Notes: generated from the sequence alone by a model not told the origin. Positions 1 through 5,817 are shown, numbered from the stretch's first letter. The stretch: DNA of 9,177 nucleotides from an uncultured Thermoleophilia bacterium (GCA_902806305.1 CADCWC010000155.1:1-9177); one strand, 5' to 3'. Made by a program: numbers and translations.

Positions 1-236
1 GTGACGCCGGACGGCGTGAGCAGCAGGCGCCGGGACAGGTCGAGCCGCCGCAGCCGCCGCTCCGGCGCCTCGGACAGCACGTGCAGCGCCTCGTAGTCGT
101 TGATGGTCAGGCCGTGGGCCGTCTGCAGGCTCGCGCTGAGCAGACGTGTGGTCGAGGCGTGGGCGCGCAGGAGCCGCGTCCACGCCAGCACGGCGGGGCC
201 TGTCGTCACTGCGTGATGAAGTACTTGCGTGCTCAT
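1..236 (-). CDS. MarR-family transcriptional regulator, N-terminal part (truncated by window edge)
   Basis: Reading the minus strand from the ATG at 236-234 gives 78 complete codons, beginning MSTQVLHHAVTTGPAVLAW and running off the left edge. The segment LTINDYEALHVLSEAPERRL followed by RRLDLSRRLLLTPSGVT is the typical start of the MarR winged helix: helix 2, then the first part of the helix-turn-helix, where 'LLLTPSGVT' leads into the recognition helix. MarR proteins are dimeric repressors that release palindromic operators on binding phenolic or lipophilic ligands or on thiol oxidation. No Cys is visible in this part, so an oxidation-sensing N-terminal Cys of the OhrR type is not supported. 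The gene is divergent from the YceI/FMN-reductase operon across a 56-nt gap with an inverted repeat, which suggests autoregulation and control of that operon. The upstream ribosome-binding site is weak (an AGG about 6 nt before the start). The MarR family call is firm; the ligand is unknown. Confidence 0.88.
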   Translation of the reverse strand, partial: MSTQVLHHAVTTGPAVLAWTRLLRAHASTTRLLSASLQTAHGLTINDYEALHVLSEAPERRLRRLDLSRRLLLTPSGV

Positions 237-255
237 GTAGTGCCTGCTATCGTTG

Positions 256-284
256 CTTGCGTAGTCAATAGTACACGACGCAAG
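256..284. promoter_or_regulatory. Probable MarR operator (inverted repeat CTTGCGT...ACGCAAG)
   Basis: A perfect 7-bp inverted repeat, CTTGCGT (256-262) and ACGCAAG (278-284), has half-sites 22 bp apart, about two helical turns. The sequence between them (AGTCAATAGTACACG) is much more AT-rich than the surroundings. A third CTTGCGT lies at 224-230, inside the first codons of marR and 32 bp from the first half-site. The right arm runs into the AAGGA ribosome-binding site of the YceI gene, so a bound repressor would cover the operon's initiation region. The repeat is seen; its role as an operator is inferred from its position between divergent MarR and target genes. Confidence 0.6.
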
Positions 285-286
285 GA
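282..286 (+). promoter_or_regulatory. Ribosome-binding site of the YceI gene
   Basis: AAGGA lies 6 nt before the ATG at 293 and supports that start. It shares bases with the right arm of the probable MarR operator. Confidence 0.6.
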
Positions 287-292
287 CTCTTC

Positions 293-832
293 ATGAGCAG
301 CACCGAGACCCTCACCCCCGTCGGCACCTGGCAGCTCGACCCGGTCCACTCGAGCATCACCTTCGAGGTGTCGTACCTCGCCGGGACCTTCAAGGGCTCG
401 TTCCGCGACGTCTCGGGCACCCTCGAGGCCGGTGACGCCGGCGTGACGCTCGAGGGCGTGGCCAAGGTCGAGAGCGTCGACGTCAAGGACGTCAACCTGG
501 CCGGCCACCTCCAGACCCCGGACTTCTTCGACGCCGAGACGTATCCCGAGCTCCGCTTCCGCGCCGAGGACGTCGATCTGACCGGCGGCTCCGCCACGGT
601 CCGCGGGGAGATCACCATCAAGGGCGTCACCAGGCCGCTCGAGGCCGCCGGGACCGTGAGCGATCAGCTGACGGACGGCTACGGCCGGGAGCGCGTCGGC
701 CTCGTCCTCAGCACGACCGTCGACCGGACCGACTTCGGGGTCAGCTGGAACATGCCGCTTCCGACCGGCAAGCAGGCGCTCGCCAACGAGGTCGTCATCA
801 ACGCCGACCTGCAGTTCGTCAAGGCGGAGTAG
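293..832 (+). CDS. YceI-family protein (lipid-binding lipocalin-like barrel)
   Basis: The 179-aa protein has the usual length and pattern of the YceI family. It starts with the hallmark 'GTWQLDPVHSSITFEVSYL' (residues 11-29). Then come 'GTFKGSFRDVSGTLE', the 'DVNLAGHLQTPDFFDAETYPEL' segment (NRD-HLxSxDFFD-like, about residues 66-87), the 'GEITIKGVTRPL' strand, and the C-terminal 'RTDFGVSWNMPLPTGKQALANEVVINADLQF'. Family members form an extended antiparallel beta barrel that binds long polyisoprenoids or amphipathic lipids. Some are periplasmic, but there is no signal peptide here, so this one is probably cytoplasmic. It is the first gene of an operon with the FMN reductase, which starts on the base after its stop, and it is divergent from a MarR regulator. 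That arrangement fits an inducible response to redox-active or lipophilic compounds. The ATG is supported by AAGGA six nt upstream. The family call is very sure; ligand and physiological role are not known. Confidence 0.95.
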   Translation: MSSTETLTPVGTWQLDPVHSSITFEVSYLAGTFKGSFRDVSGTLEAGDAGVTLEGVAKVESVDVKDVNLAGHLQTPDFFDAETYPELRFRAEDVDLTGGSATVRGEITIKGVTRPLEAAGTVSDQLTDGYGRERVGLVLSTTVDRTDFGVSWNMPLPTGKQALANEVVINADLQFVKAE

Positions 833-1396
833 GTGAGGCTGCTCGGCATCAGCGGCAGCCTGCGCCGCGACTCCTGGAACACGAAGCTCCTGCACGCGGT
901 CGGGGATCTCGTCGGGGACCGTGCCGAGTTCGAGGTCTGGGACGGCCTGAAGGCGCTGCCGCCCTATGACGAGGACGACGACGGCGAGGTGCCGGCGGCC
1001 GTCGCACGCCTCCGGGAGGCGATCGAGGACGCCGACGCCGTGCTGTTCGCGACCCCGGAGTACAACTCGTCGGTTCCGGGGCAGCTCAAGAACGCCCTCG
1101 ACTGGATGTCACGACCGCTGCTCACCAGCCCGCTCCGCAACAAGCCCGTGGCGGTCGTCGGCGCCTCCACCGGCGCCTTCGGAGCGGTCTGGGCCCAGGC
1201 CGAGCTTCGCAAGGTGCTCGGCGCGATCGGTGCCCGGGTGCAGGAGAGCACCGTCGCGGTCGGTCACGCGCCCACGCGCTTCGACGCGGACGGGCGCCTC
1301 GTGGACGACGAGGTGCGCGACGAGATCGGCGCGTCCGTGGACGGCCTGCTCGGCGCGGCCCACGCCCGCCGTGAGGCCCTCGCGGCGCGTTCCTGA
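833..1396 (+). CDS. NADPH-dependent FMN reductase (chromate/quinone reductase family)
   Basis: This 187-aa flavodoxin-fold reductase has the two diagnostic FMN-binding motifs. The N-terminal 'GISGSLRRDSWNTKLL' (residues 5-20) is the phosphate-binding loop. 'PEYNSSVPGQLKNALDW' (residues 75-91) contacts the isoalloxazine ring. The segment 'NKPVAVVGASTGAFGAVWAQAELRKVL' is the second flavodoxin half typical of this family. Members transfer electrons from NAD(P)H via FMN to quinones, azo dyes, chromate or free flavin; the substrate cannot be read from sequence. The GTG start at 833 directly follows the YceI stop TAG (830-832). The GGCGGAG at 823-829 in the YceI tail can serve as its ribosome-binding site, so the two genes are almost certainly co-transcribed and coupled. 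Control by the divergent MarR regulator is inferred. Length and motifs are intact. Confidence 0.94.
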   Translation: MRLLGISGSLRRDSWNTKLLHAVGDLVGDRAEFEVWDGLKALPPYDEDDDGEVPAAVARLREAIEDADAVLFATPEYNSSVPGQLKNALDWMSRPLLTSPLRNKPVAVVGASTGAFGAVWAQAELRKVLGAIGARVQESTVAVGHAPTRFDADGRLVDDEVRDEIGASVDGLLGAAHARREALAARS

Positions 1397-1405
1397 CGCC
1401 GCGGC

Positions 1406-2152
1406 TCACCGCCCGTCCGGCTCGACCCGCCGGACGGGCGGCGCCCGTCCCGCCACAGCGTCGGCACTTCGGCGGCGGCGCGCCCGTGACGGTGGCTGTG
1501 TCGTCGCGGGCGGCTCGGTCACGGTCGACTGCTCGCCCTTCCTGTGGGGGACGAGGCGGTCGCGCCGCGTGACCGCCTCGGCGATCGGTGGGCCGGTCCC
1601 TCCCCGCGCGGTCGACCCGGACGGCGGCTGCGCGCGCGGCGGCCCGCCGAGCAACCAGCGCTTCTCACGCCACCACCGCCGGAGCGTGGCCGCGCTGGGC
1701 GCATTCCAGCCGGCCGGTCGCTCGGCGACGTACGCCGACACCGCATCGGCGCACGCGTGGAAGCGCGAGTCCTCGGCCCAGCGACCCTCGAGGGCCCGCC
1801 GGAGCTCCGGCCACGCGTACGACCCCGGACGGTCGCGCGGCGGCCGCTCCGCCGCGACGAGATCCCGGACGAAGGCGTCGAGCGCCTCGTGGAAACGCGG
1901 CTGCTTCAGCCCGAGGCTCGAGAAGGTGGTCCCGACGATCGACAGGAACGTCCGACCCGACTGCGACCGCATCCACGCCGGATCCCGATGCCGGTCACAG
2001 AGGGCGATGTGGACGCCGTACTTGAGCGGGACGATCTGCCCGGCCCGATTCCCGGGGAAGCAGCAGATGCACCGAGGAGCCTTCCGCGGCGGCCCCGCAT
2101 TCCGGTTCTTGTAGACCCATATCGGACCGGCGGGGAACTCGTGCGTCGTCAT
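1406..2152 (-). CDS. Uncharacterised protein with Cys/His cluster and Trp/Arg-rich segment
   Basis: I cannot assign this 248-aa protein to a named family. Residues 28-55 hold a possible metal site: a Cys cluster 'CICC' (C28, C30, C31), then 'LKYGVHIALCDRHR' with C52 and H55. A globular segment follows ('RTFLSIVGTTFSSLGL', about 67-82; 'SYAWPELRRALEGRWA', 111-126). Then comes a basic, aromatic patch, 'ATLRRWWREKRWLLGG' (155-170), which could contact nucleic acid. Residues from about 171 to the end are a Pro/Arg/Ser-rich tail of low complexity. The ATG at 2152 is preferred: an in-frame ATG at 2245 would add 31 Arg/Cys-rich residues that do not look like the rest. Third-position GC bias persists through the core and tail, so the frame looks coding. 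The gene is convergent with the FMN reductase (9-nt gap) and is followed upstream by the repeat-bearing intergenic region. Zinc or DNA binding is inference only. Confidence 0.7.
   Translation of the reverse strand: MTTHEFPAGPIWVYKNRNAGPPRKAPRCICCFPGNRAGQIVPLKYGVHIALCDRHRDPAWMRSQSGRTFLSIVGTTFSSLGLKQPRFHEALDAFVRDLVAAERPPRDRPGSYAWPELRRALEGRWAEDSRFHACADAVSAYVAERPAGWNAPSAATLRRWWREKRWLLGGPPRAQPPSGSTARGGTGPPIAEAVTRRDRLVPHRKGEQSTVTEPPATTQPPSRARRRRSADAVAGRAPPVRRVEPDGR
1409..1441. terminator. Strong hairpin between convergent genes (possible bidirectional terminator)
   Basis: Bases 1409-1420 (CCGCCCGTCCGG) pair perfectly with 1430-1441 (CCGGACGGGCGG) across a 9-nt loop. The hairpin begins 12 nt after the FMN-reductase stop and lies within the last codons of the convergent minus-strand gene that ends at 1406. 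There is no U-tract on either side, so intrinsic termination is not certain, although such U-less hairpins are common between convergent genes in high-GC actinobacteria. Confidence 0.55.
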
Positions 2153-2291
2153 GCCGGAAGCCTGCCGGCGACGGCGCCCACCGCTCTGACACGGCGGGGA
2201 CCCGACCCGACAGCGACGACGACTAAACCCGCGCGGACGGAACACGGCGGTCGCGACATGTCACGCCGTTGGTCGGGGTGGCGCCGGAGCG

Positions 2292-2325
2292 GTCCAATTG
2301 CACGGAGCGTCGCGTCCAATTGGAC
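2292..2325. repeat. 34-bp paired-palindrome repeat, copy 1
   Basis: The unit reads left 12-mer GTCCAATTGCAC (2292-2303), spacer GGAGCGTCGC (2304-2313), right 12-mer GTCCAATTGGAC (2314-2325). The right 12-mer is a perfect palindrome and the left one deviates by one base pair. Because each arm is itself palindromic, the arms are both direct and inverted repeats. The unit could therefore be two tandem protein-binding sites 22 bp apart, or an RNA hairpin with a 10-nt loop (11 of 12 pairs). Confidence 0.8.
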
Positions 2326-2405
2326 GACCCGCCAGGAGCCGCCGAATCGAGATCACCGGGCCCCGTTCGGTCGCTGCACGCGGCGTCGTGCGAAGGTCGC
2401 CGTGT

Positions 2406-2439
2406 GTGCAACTGCACGGAGCGACGCGTGCAATTGCAC
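2406..2439. repeat. 34-bp paired-palindrome repeat, copy 2
   Basis: Left 12-mer GTGCAACTGCAC (2406-2417), spacer GGAGCGACGC (2418-2427), right 12-mer GTGCAATTGCAC (2428-2439). The right palindrome is perfect and extends to 14 bp (2427-2440). The positions where copies differ (S in GTSCAATTGSAC) change together in the two halves of the right arms of copies 1 and 2, keeping the palindrome intact. Confidence 0.8.
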
Positions 2440-2491
2440 GTGCGACGTCCTGCGTCTGCGTGGACGCGACGCCGCCGCATCGATACGCCAC

Positions 2492-2525
2492 GGCCAACTG
2501 CACGGAGCAGCGCATCCAATTGCAC
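2492..2525. repeat. 34-bp paired-palindrome repeat, copy 3
   Basis: Left 12-mer GGCCAACTGCAC (2492-2503), spacer GGAGCAGCGC (2504-2513), right 12-mer ATCCAATTGCAC (2514-2525). The unit has the same orientation and internal 12-10-12 spacing as copies 1 and 2, but the palindromes are less exact. Copy starts are 114 and 86 bp apart, so this is not a regular tandem array. Confidence 0.75.
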
Positions 2526-2555
2526 ATCCCTGCGCCGCGAGGACGAGCCTTCGTC

Positions 2556-2572
2556 CAGCGCATCCGTTGCAC
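2556..2572. repeat. Decayed partial copy of the palindromic repeat
   Basis: CAGCGCATCCGTTGCAC matches the spacer end and right arm of copy 3 (CAGCGCATCCAATTGCAC, 2508-2525) except that AA T T is reduced to G T T. That is a one-base loss which destroys the CAATTG core. No left arm is recognisable. Confidence 0.5.
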
Positions 2573-2772
2573 GCCGCATCGCTCGTGTCCCGTCGACCGG
2601 GCGAGCCGGCGGAGGCGAGCTGTCCACGACGCCCTCGTCAGCAGTGAGCGGATCGCCATGACGGTGCCGTCCTCGTCGGACTCCGGAGACCGCGAGGCGG
2701 CGCGCGAACGAGCCGGGCGGCGCGGCCGAGGATTGCGAAGGTCGGACGAGCCGTCAGCGTGTGCAGACGCCG

Positions 2773-2819
2773 GACACCCACAGGTGTCGCCGTGACGTCG
2801 GTCGCACGCCTCGGCGTGC
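2773..2819 (-). terminator. Two hairpins downstream of the response regulator
   Basis: GACACC (2773-2778) pairs with GGTGTC (2783-2788) over a 4-nt loop. GCACGC (2804-2809) pairs with GCGTGC (2814-2819) over the 4-nt loop CTCG. They lie 51-97 nt past the stop codon of the response regulator in its direction of transcription. Neither is followed by a U-tract, so a terminator role is tentative. Confidence 0.35.
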
Positions 2820-2869
2820 CGCATCGGACGTGAGCAACCGACCCCGGGCCGCCGCGCCGGCGCGTCCGG

Positions 2870-3565
2870 TCAGCTGCCGTCGGCGGCGAACTTGTAGCCG
2901 ACGCTGCGCACGGTCAGGATCCGGTCCGGGCGGCTCGTGTCGTGCTCGATCTTCCGGCGCAGGTTCGAAATGTGGGCGTCGGCGGCGCGCTCGTCGCCGA
3001 AGAACGGCGTGCGCCAGAGGTGCTCCATGATGCTGCGGCGGGTGAACACCCGCCCGGGCGAGGAGACGAGCAGGTGCAGCAGGTCGAACTCCGCCGCGGT
3101 CAGGTGGACCGGCGCGTCGTCGACCTCGACGGAGCGGCTGACGAGGTCGATCCGGACGCCGCTCTGGGCGAGGCGCGCCGGCGGTGTCTCCGAGGCGTCG
3201 AGGCGCCGCCTTCGGAGGTGGGCTCGGACCCGCCCGACGAGCTCCGCGACGCTGAACGGCTTCGTCACGTAGTCGTCTGCGCCGGCCTCGAGCCCGATGA
3301 CGGTGTCCATCTCGGAGTCGCGCGCCGTCAGGAGGATGATCGGCAGCGTGCTGACCGCCCGGATCTGCCGGCACACCTCGAGCCCGTTCAGCTCGGGCAT
3401 CTGGATGTCCAGGATGGCGAGGTCGTAGCGCTCGGCCTGCGCCGCGTCGAGCGCCGCGCGGCCGTCGACGACCGTGTCGACCTCGAACCCCTCACGCGAC
3501 AGGGCGTAGGTGACCGACCGGAGCAGCGCCGGCTCGTCGTCGGCGAGCAGGATCCGTTCGGGCAT
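2870..3565 (-). CDS. OmpR/PhoB-family DNA-binding response regulator
   Basis: This 231-aa protein has two domains and normal length. The receiver domain (about 1-120) has the acidic pair D9-D10, the phospho-acceptor D53 in 'LAILDIQMPELNG', the conserved T80 in 'ILLTARD', and K102 in 'DDYVTKPFSVAEL'. The C-terminal winged helix (about 128-229) has 'LTAAEFDLLHLLVSSPGRVF', 'TRRSIMEHLW', 'RAADAHISNLRRKIEHD' and the final 'ILTVRSVGYKF' typical of the OmpR/PhoB class. It is phosphorylated by its partner kinase and binds direct-repeat promoters as a dimer. The kinase gene lies immediately upstream in transcription with only 3 nt between its stop and this ATG, so the two are co-transcribed and probably coupled. 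All key residues are present. Target genes cannot be read from sequence. Confidence 0.96.
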   Translation of the reverse strand: MPERILLADDEPALLRSVTYALSREGFEVDTVVDGRAALDAAQAERYDLAILDIQMPELNGLEVCRQIRAVSTLPIILLTARDSEMDTVIGLEAGADDYVTKPFSVAELVGRVRAHLRRRRLDASETPPARLAQSGVRIDLVSRSVEVDDAPVHLTAAEFDLLHLLVSSPGRVFTRRSIMEHLWRTPFFGDERAADAHISNLRRKIEHDTSRPDRILTVRSVGYKFAADGS

Positions 3566-3568
3566 CGG

Positions 3569-5398
3569 TCAGTCCCCGGAGCGCGCCGCGACGGGCGCCG
3601 CGCCGCGGCCGACCGGGGGCGGCGCGGACGGCGCCGTCACCGGGCGAGCGACGGGCAGGTGGATCGTGACGGTGGTGCCGACGTCGGGCTCCGACGCGAC
3701 GGTCAGCGTGCCGCCCATGGCCGAGATGAACTCCCGGCCGATGGCCAGGCCGAGACCGAAGCCGCCGCGGCTGCGACTGACGTCGGCGCGCCAGAACTGG
3801 TCGAAGACGCGCGGGAGATGCGAGGCGTCGATGCCGCTGCCCGTGTCGGCCACCGTGATCGTGCCGGTGTCCGCCCCCCCGTCGACGGCGATGGTGATGC
3901 GCCCGCCGCGCGGCGTGTGCTTGACGGCGTTGCCGACCAGGCCGATGACGACCTGCTCGACGAGGTCCTCGTCGGCGCGCAGGACCGCGTCGCCGTGCGT
4001 CTCGATGGTGATGCCGCCGGCCGCGGCGAGCGAGCCCATCAGCGTCCCGACGCGCCCGACCACGACGCCCGCGTCGACGTCGTGCAGCTCGGGCCTGAGC
4101 TCGCCCGTGCCGAGCCGGGCCAGCGTGAGCAGCGTGTCGGCGAGCCGCTCCAGGCGCCGGGCGTGCCGGGAGATGTCCTCGAGGAACGTGTCGGCCGCCT
4201 CGGGGTCGTCCTTCGCGCCGTCCTGCAGCACCTCGACGGCGGCGACGATCGCGGCGAGCGGCGTGCGCAGCTCGTGCGAGGCGTTCGCCACGAAGCGCTG
4301 CTCGACCTCCTCTCGTCGGCGGTCGGCGGTCCGGTCGGAGAGCACGATCAGCGTGTCGTCCGGGCGGTCGCCGCCCAGTCCGACGGCCTGCACCCGCAGG
4401 ATGCGTCCCTGCTCGGTGCGGATCTCGGCCTCGGGAGCGCACCGGCCGCAGGCCGCCGAGCGGGCGAACGCCGCGAGGCCGGAGGCGGGCGTCAGCGTCG
4501 GGAGCTCACGTCCCCGCTCGACCGTCCCGTCGAGGAGCGCCACGGCGGCCGGGTTGGCGAGCTGCACGACGCCGTCCCCGTCGATCGCGATCACGCCCTC
4601 CTCCAGCCGGTCGAGCACGCTGGCCAGGCGCTCGCGCTCGCCGCTCAGGGACGAGAACGCCGACGCCAGCTTGCGCCGCATCTCGTCGACGCTGCCCGCC
4701 AGATGACCGATCTCGTCGCCGGACCCGTCGGCGAGCCGCCGGGAGAAGTCGCCGGCCGCGATCGCCTCGGCGGCGCCGGAGATGCGGCGGATGCGCCGGG
4801 CGACGTAGGCGGCGATCAGCGTGCTGACGAGCAGCGCGAGGAACAGCGCCACCGCCGCCCCGTACAGGAGCTCGCGCCGCAGCACGCTGTCGGCCTCCGC
4901 CGCGAACGCGTTCGCCGGGAAGTAGGCCACGAGCGCGGCCCGCGTCCGGCCCGCGCCCGGCTGGTCCGGCGGCAGCAGCACCGGGATGCCGATCAGGCGG
5001 CCGTCCGTGGCGCTCGGACGGGAGTCGTACCGCTGCCCCGCCAGGGCCGCGTCGATCGCAGGATCCCTCTGCGCCTCGCCGACCTGCTCGTCGAGACCCG
5101 GGATGGTGTTGCGGAACCGCGTCTGCGACTGACGCCGCGCGTCGTAGATCCAGAGCGACATGTGCCGGAGCCCGGTCAGCGCCTTCACCTCGTCCTGGAC
5201 CCGCTTCGGCGTGGCCGCGCCCGACACGGCCGCCGCCGCGCGCTCCGCGTCCACCGCGCCGGCCCGCTCGCTCAGCTCGGCGAACTCGCGCTCCGCCTTC
5301 GGCAGCACGTACAGGGCGATCGTCAGCGCCGTGACGACGCTGACCAGCAGGAAGGCGCCCGCCAGCCACACACGGATGCTCGGGAAGGTCGACGGCAC
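3569..5398 (-). CDS. Membrane sensor histidine kinase (HAMP-PAS-HisKA-HATPase)
   Basis: The 609-aa protein has a short N-terminus, TM1 at about residues 10-32, an extracytoplasmic sensor region of about 140 residues, and TM2 at about 178-200. HAMP follows (about 201-253, 'RRISGAAEAIAAGDFSRRL'), then a PAS-like domain (about 255-358, 'LDRLEEGVIAIDGDGVVQLAN'). HisKA carries the phospho-accepting H375 in 'ANASHELRTPLAAI'. The HATPase domain has N490 (N-box), D518 in 'VADTGSG' (G1), 'FDQFWRAD' (F-box) and 'GGFGLGLAI' (G2). The architecture resembles the PhoR type. An unusual CGRC pair (C317, C320) lies in the PAS region. The C-terminus has a Pro/Ala-rich tail. The start is GTG at 5398, just before the Arg and TM1, with GGATGA 6 nt upstream; an ATG at 5408 is in another frame. 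The kinase gene comes first and the regulator second. The sensed signal is unknown. Confidence 0.94.
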   Translation of the reverse strand: MPSTFPSIRVWLAGAFLLVSVVTALTIALYVLPKAEREFAELSERAGAVDAERAAAAVSGAATPKRVQDEVKALTGLRHMSLWIYDARRQSQTRFRNTIPGLDEQVGEAQRDPAIDAALAGQRYDSRPSATDGRLIGIPVLLPPDQPGAGRTRAALVAYFPANAFAAEADSVLRRELLYGAAVALFLALLVSTLIAAYVARRIRRISGAAEAIAAGDFSRRLADGSGDEIGHLAGSVDEMRRKLASAFSSLSGERERLASVLDRLEEGVIAIDGDGVVQLANPAAVALLDGTVERGRELPTLTPASGLAAFARSAACGRCAPEAEIRTEQGRILRVQAVGLGGDRPDDTLIVLSDRTADRRREEVEQRFVANASHELRTPLAAIVAAVEVLQDGAKDDPEAADTFLEDISRHARRLERLADTLLTLARLGTGELRPELHDVDAGVVVGRVGTLMGSLAAAGGITIETHGDAVLRADEDLVEQVVIGLVGNAVKHTPRGGRITIAVDGGADTGTITVADTGSGIDASHLPRVFDQFWRADVSRSRGGFGLGLAIGREFISAMGGTLTVASEPDVGTTVTIHLPVARPVTAPSAPPPVGRGAAPVAARSGD

Positions 5399-5410
5399 AG
5401 CGGTTCATCC

Positions 5411-5416
5411 AGTATA
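5411..5416 (-). promoter_or_regulatory. Possible -10 box (TATACT) for the two-component operon
   Basis: The minus strand reads TATACT at 5416-5411, 12 nt before the GTG start of the kinase. It is an AT-rich box in GC-rich surroundings. No good -35 element sits 16-19 bp upstream. If it is used, the transcript would begin almost at the start codon, and the GGATGA that otherwise serves as ribosome-binding site would not be in the message. Confidence 0.35.
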
Positions 5417-5609
5417 TGACCGCCCCGACGCGGTACCGGGGCGGGGCACCGGCGGTGACGAGCCGGATCCCGGCATCGCGGCGCTCCGCCGGCCGCGGTA
5501 CGAGCAGGCCTGGCAGGGCCCCCACTCGGAGGACCTGAAGACCCTCACGAGGTCGACCGCGACGCGGTGTCGCTCGGCCTCGAGCCACCAGGTGCATGGC
5601 CCCGCGGGC

Positions 5610-5659
5610 GTCCAACTGCACAGAGCACTGCGACCGACGGCACGGAGCGCTGCGGTCGC
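5610..5659. repeat. Diverged relative of the palindromic repeat with 22-nt period
   Basis: GTCCAACTGCAC (5610-5621) matches the left arm of the 34-bp elements at 2292-2525. It is followed by AGAGCACTGC, a 12-mer with no CAATTG core (GACCGACGGCAC), and then GGAGCGCTGC (5644-5653), a second spacer-like 10-mer. The 12+10 period of 22 nt is kept. GCGACCG (5630-5636) and CGGTCGC (5653-5659) form an additional 7-bp inverted repeat. Confidence 0.5.
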
Positions 5660-5682
5660 CTGGAGGAGGCACGTCAGACGCC

Positions 5683-5731
5683 GGCTCCTCGGTGGACGCC
5701 GCTGGACGACCGCGACGCCATCCGAGGAACC
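5683..5731 (-). other. Imperfect long hairpin upstream of the two-component operon
   Basis: GGCTCCTCGG (5683-5692) pairs with CCGAGGAACC (5722-5731) with one mismatch, and several further pairs continue inward between 5695-5700 and 5714-5719. It lies 87-135 nt downstream of the minus-strand tRNA and nearly 300 nt before the kinase start. It could be a terminator or processing structure for the tRNA transcript. No U-tract follows. Confidence 0.3.
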
Positions 5732-5780
5732 GCTCGAGAAGCCGAGCCCAGCCCGCGACGCGGCGGGCGCGACGGCCTCA

Positions 5781-5799
5781 GGATCGCCTGGTCCGATCC
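5781..5799 (-). terminator. Small hairpin after tRNA-Pro
   Basis: GGATCG (5781-5786) and CGATCC (5794-5799) pair across a 7-nt loop, starting 19 nt past the 3' end of the tRNA on its strand. The 6-bp stem has no U-tract, so it is only a weak terminator candidate. Confidence 0.3.
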
Positions 5800-5817
5800 C
5801 TCGTCGGCCTCGTCGTA

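Larger units (their letters stand above)
2153..2869. other. Gene-free intergenic region with palindromic repeats
   Basis: This stretch of 717 bases lies between the start of the uncharacterised gene and the end of the response regulator. All open frames in it are short and Arg/Ser/Pro/Cys-rich, lack any family signature, and exist in several overlapping frames at once. It holds three 34-bp palindromic elements (2292-2325, 2406-2439, 2492-2525), a decayed copy at 2556-2572, and two hairpins at 2773-2788 and 2804-2819. The CAATTG cores are AT-rich islands in very GC-rich DNA. I see nothing else recognisable, such as a tRNA or known riboswitch. Confidence 0.7.
5399..5817. other. Gene-free region between kinase start and tRNA-Pro
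   Basis: In these 419 bases I find no open frame with a credible start, codon bias or family signature. The region holds a diverged member of the palindromic repeat family (5610-5659), an imperfect long hairpin (5683-5731) and a small hairpin just past the tRNA 3' end (5781-5799). One minus-strand frame near 5470-5580 contains 'FRSSEWGPCQACSYRGRRS', which I do not recognise and do not call. Confidence 0.55.

Noticed and set aside
966..2114. A 382-codon plus-strand frame across the FMN reductase end and the uncharacterised gene
   Set aside because: Its Arg/Ser/Pro-rich product overlaps the reductase in another frame and shows no recognisable domain.
2153..2245. Upstream start for the uncharacterised gene at ATG 2245
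   Set aside because: The added 31 residues are Arg/Cys/Gly-rich and unlike the core; the ATG at 2152 begins a more natural N-terminus.
2292..2525. CRISPR array
   Set aside because: Repeats are few, diverged and irregularly spaced (114 and 86 bp between starts), each is internally two palindromes, and no cas gene is present.
2269..2661. Open frames that translate the repeats as recurring NCTERRVQLH-like peptides
   Set aside because: The peptide repetition is a by-product of the DNA repeat; the frame changes between copies, starts are poor, and several frames are open at once.
2942..5419. An 825-codon plus-strand open frame opposite the histidine kinase and response regulator
   Set aside because: It is antisense to two genes with complete, unmistakable domain sets. 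Its product is a low-complexity Arg/Asp/Gly/Val-rich sequence typical of shadow frames in very GC-rich DNA.
5470..5580. Minus-strand fragment with 'FRSSEWGPCQACSYRGRRS' as a gene remnant
   Set aside because: It looks slightly protein-like but has no recognisable family, no start and no consistent codon bias beyond this stretch.
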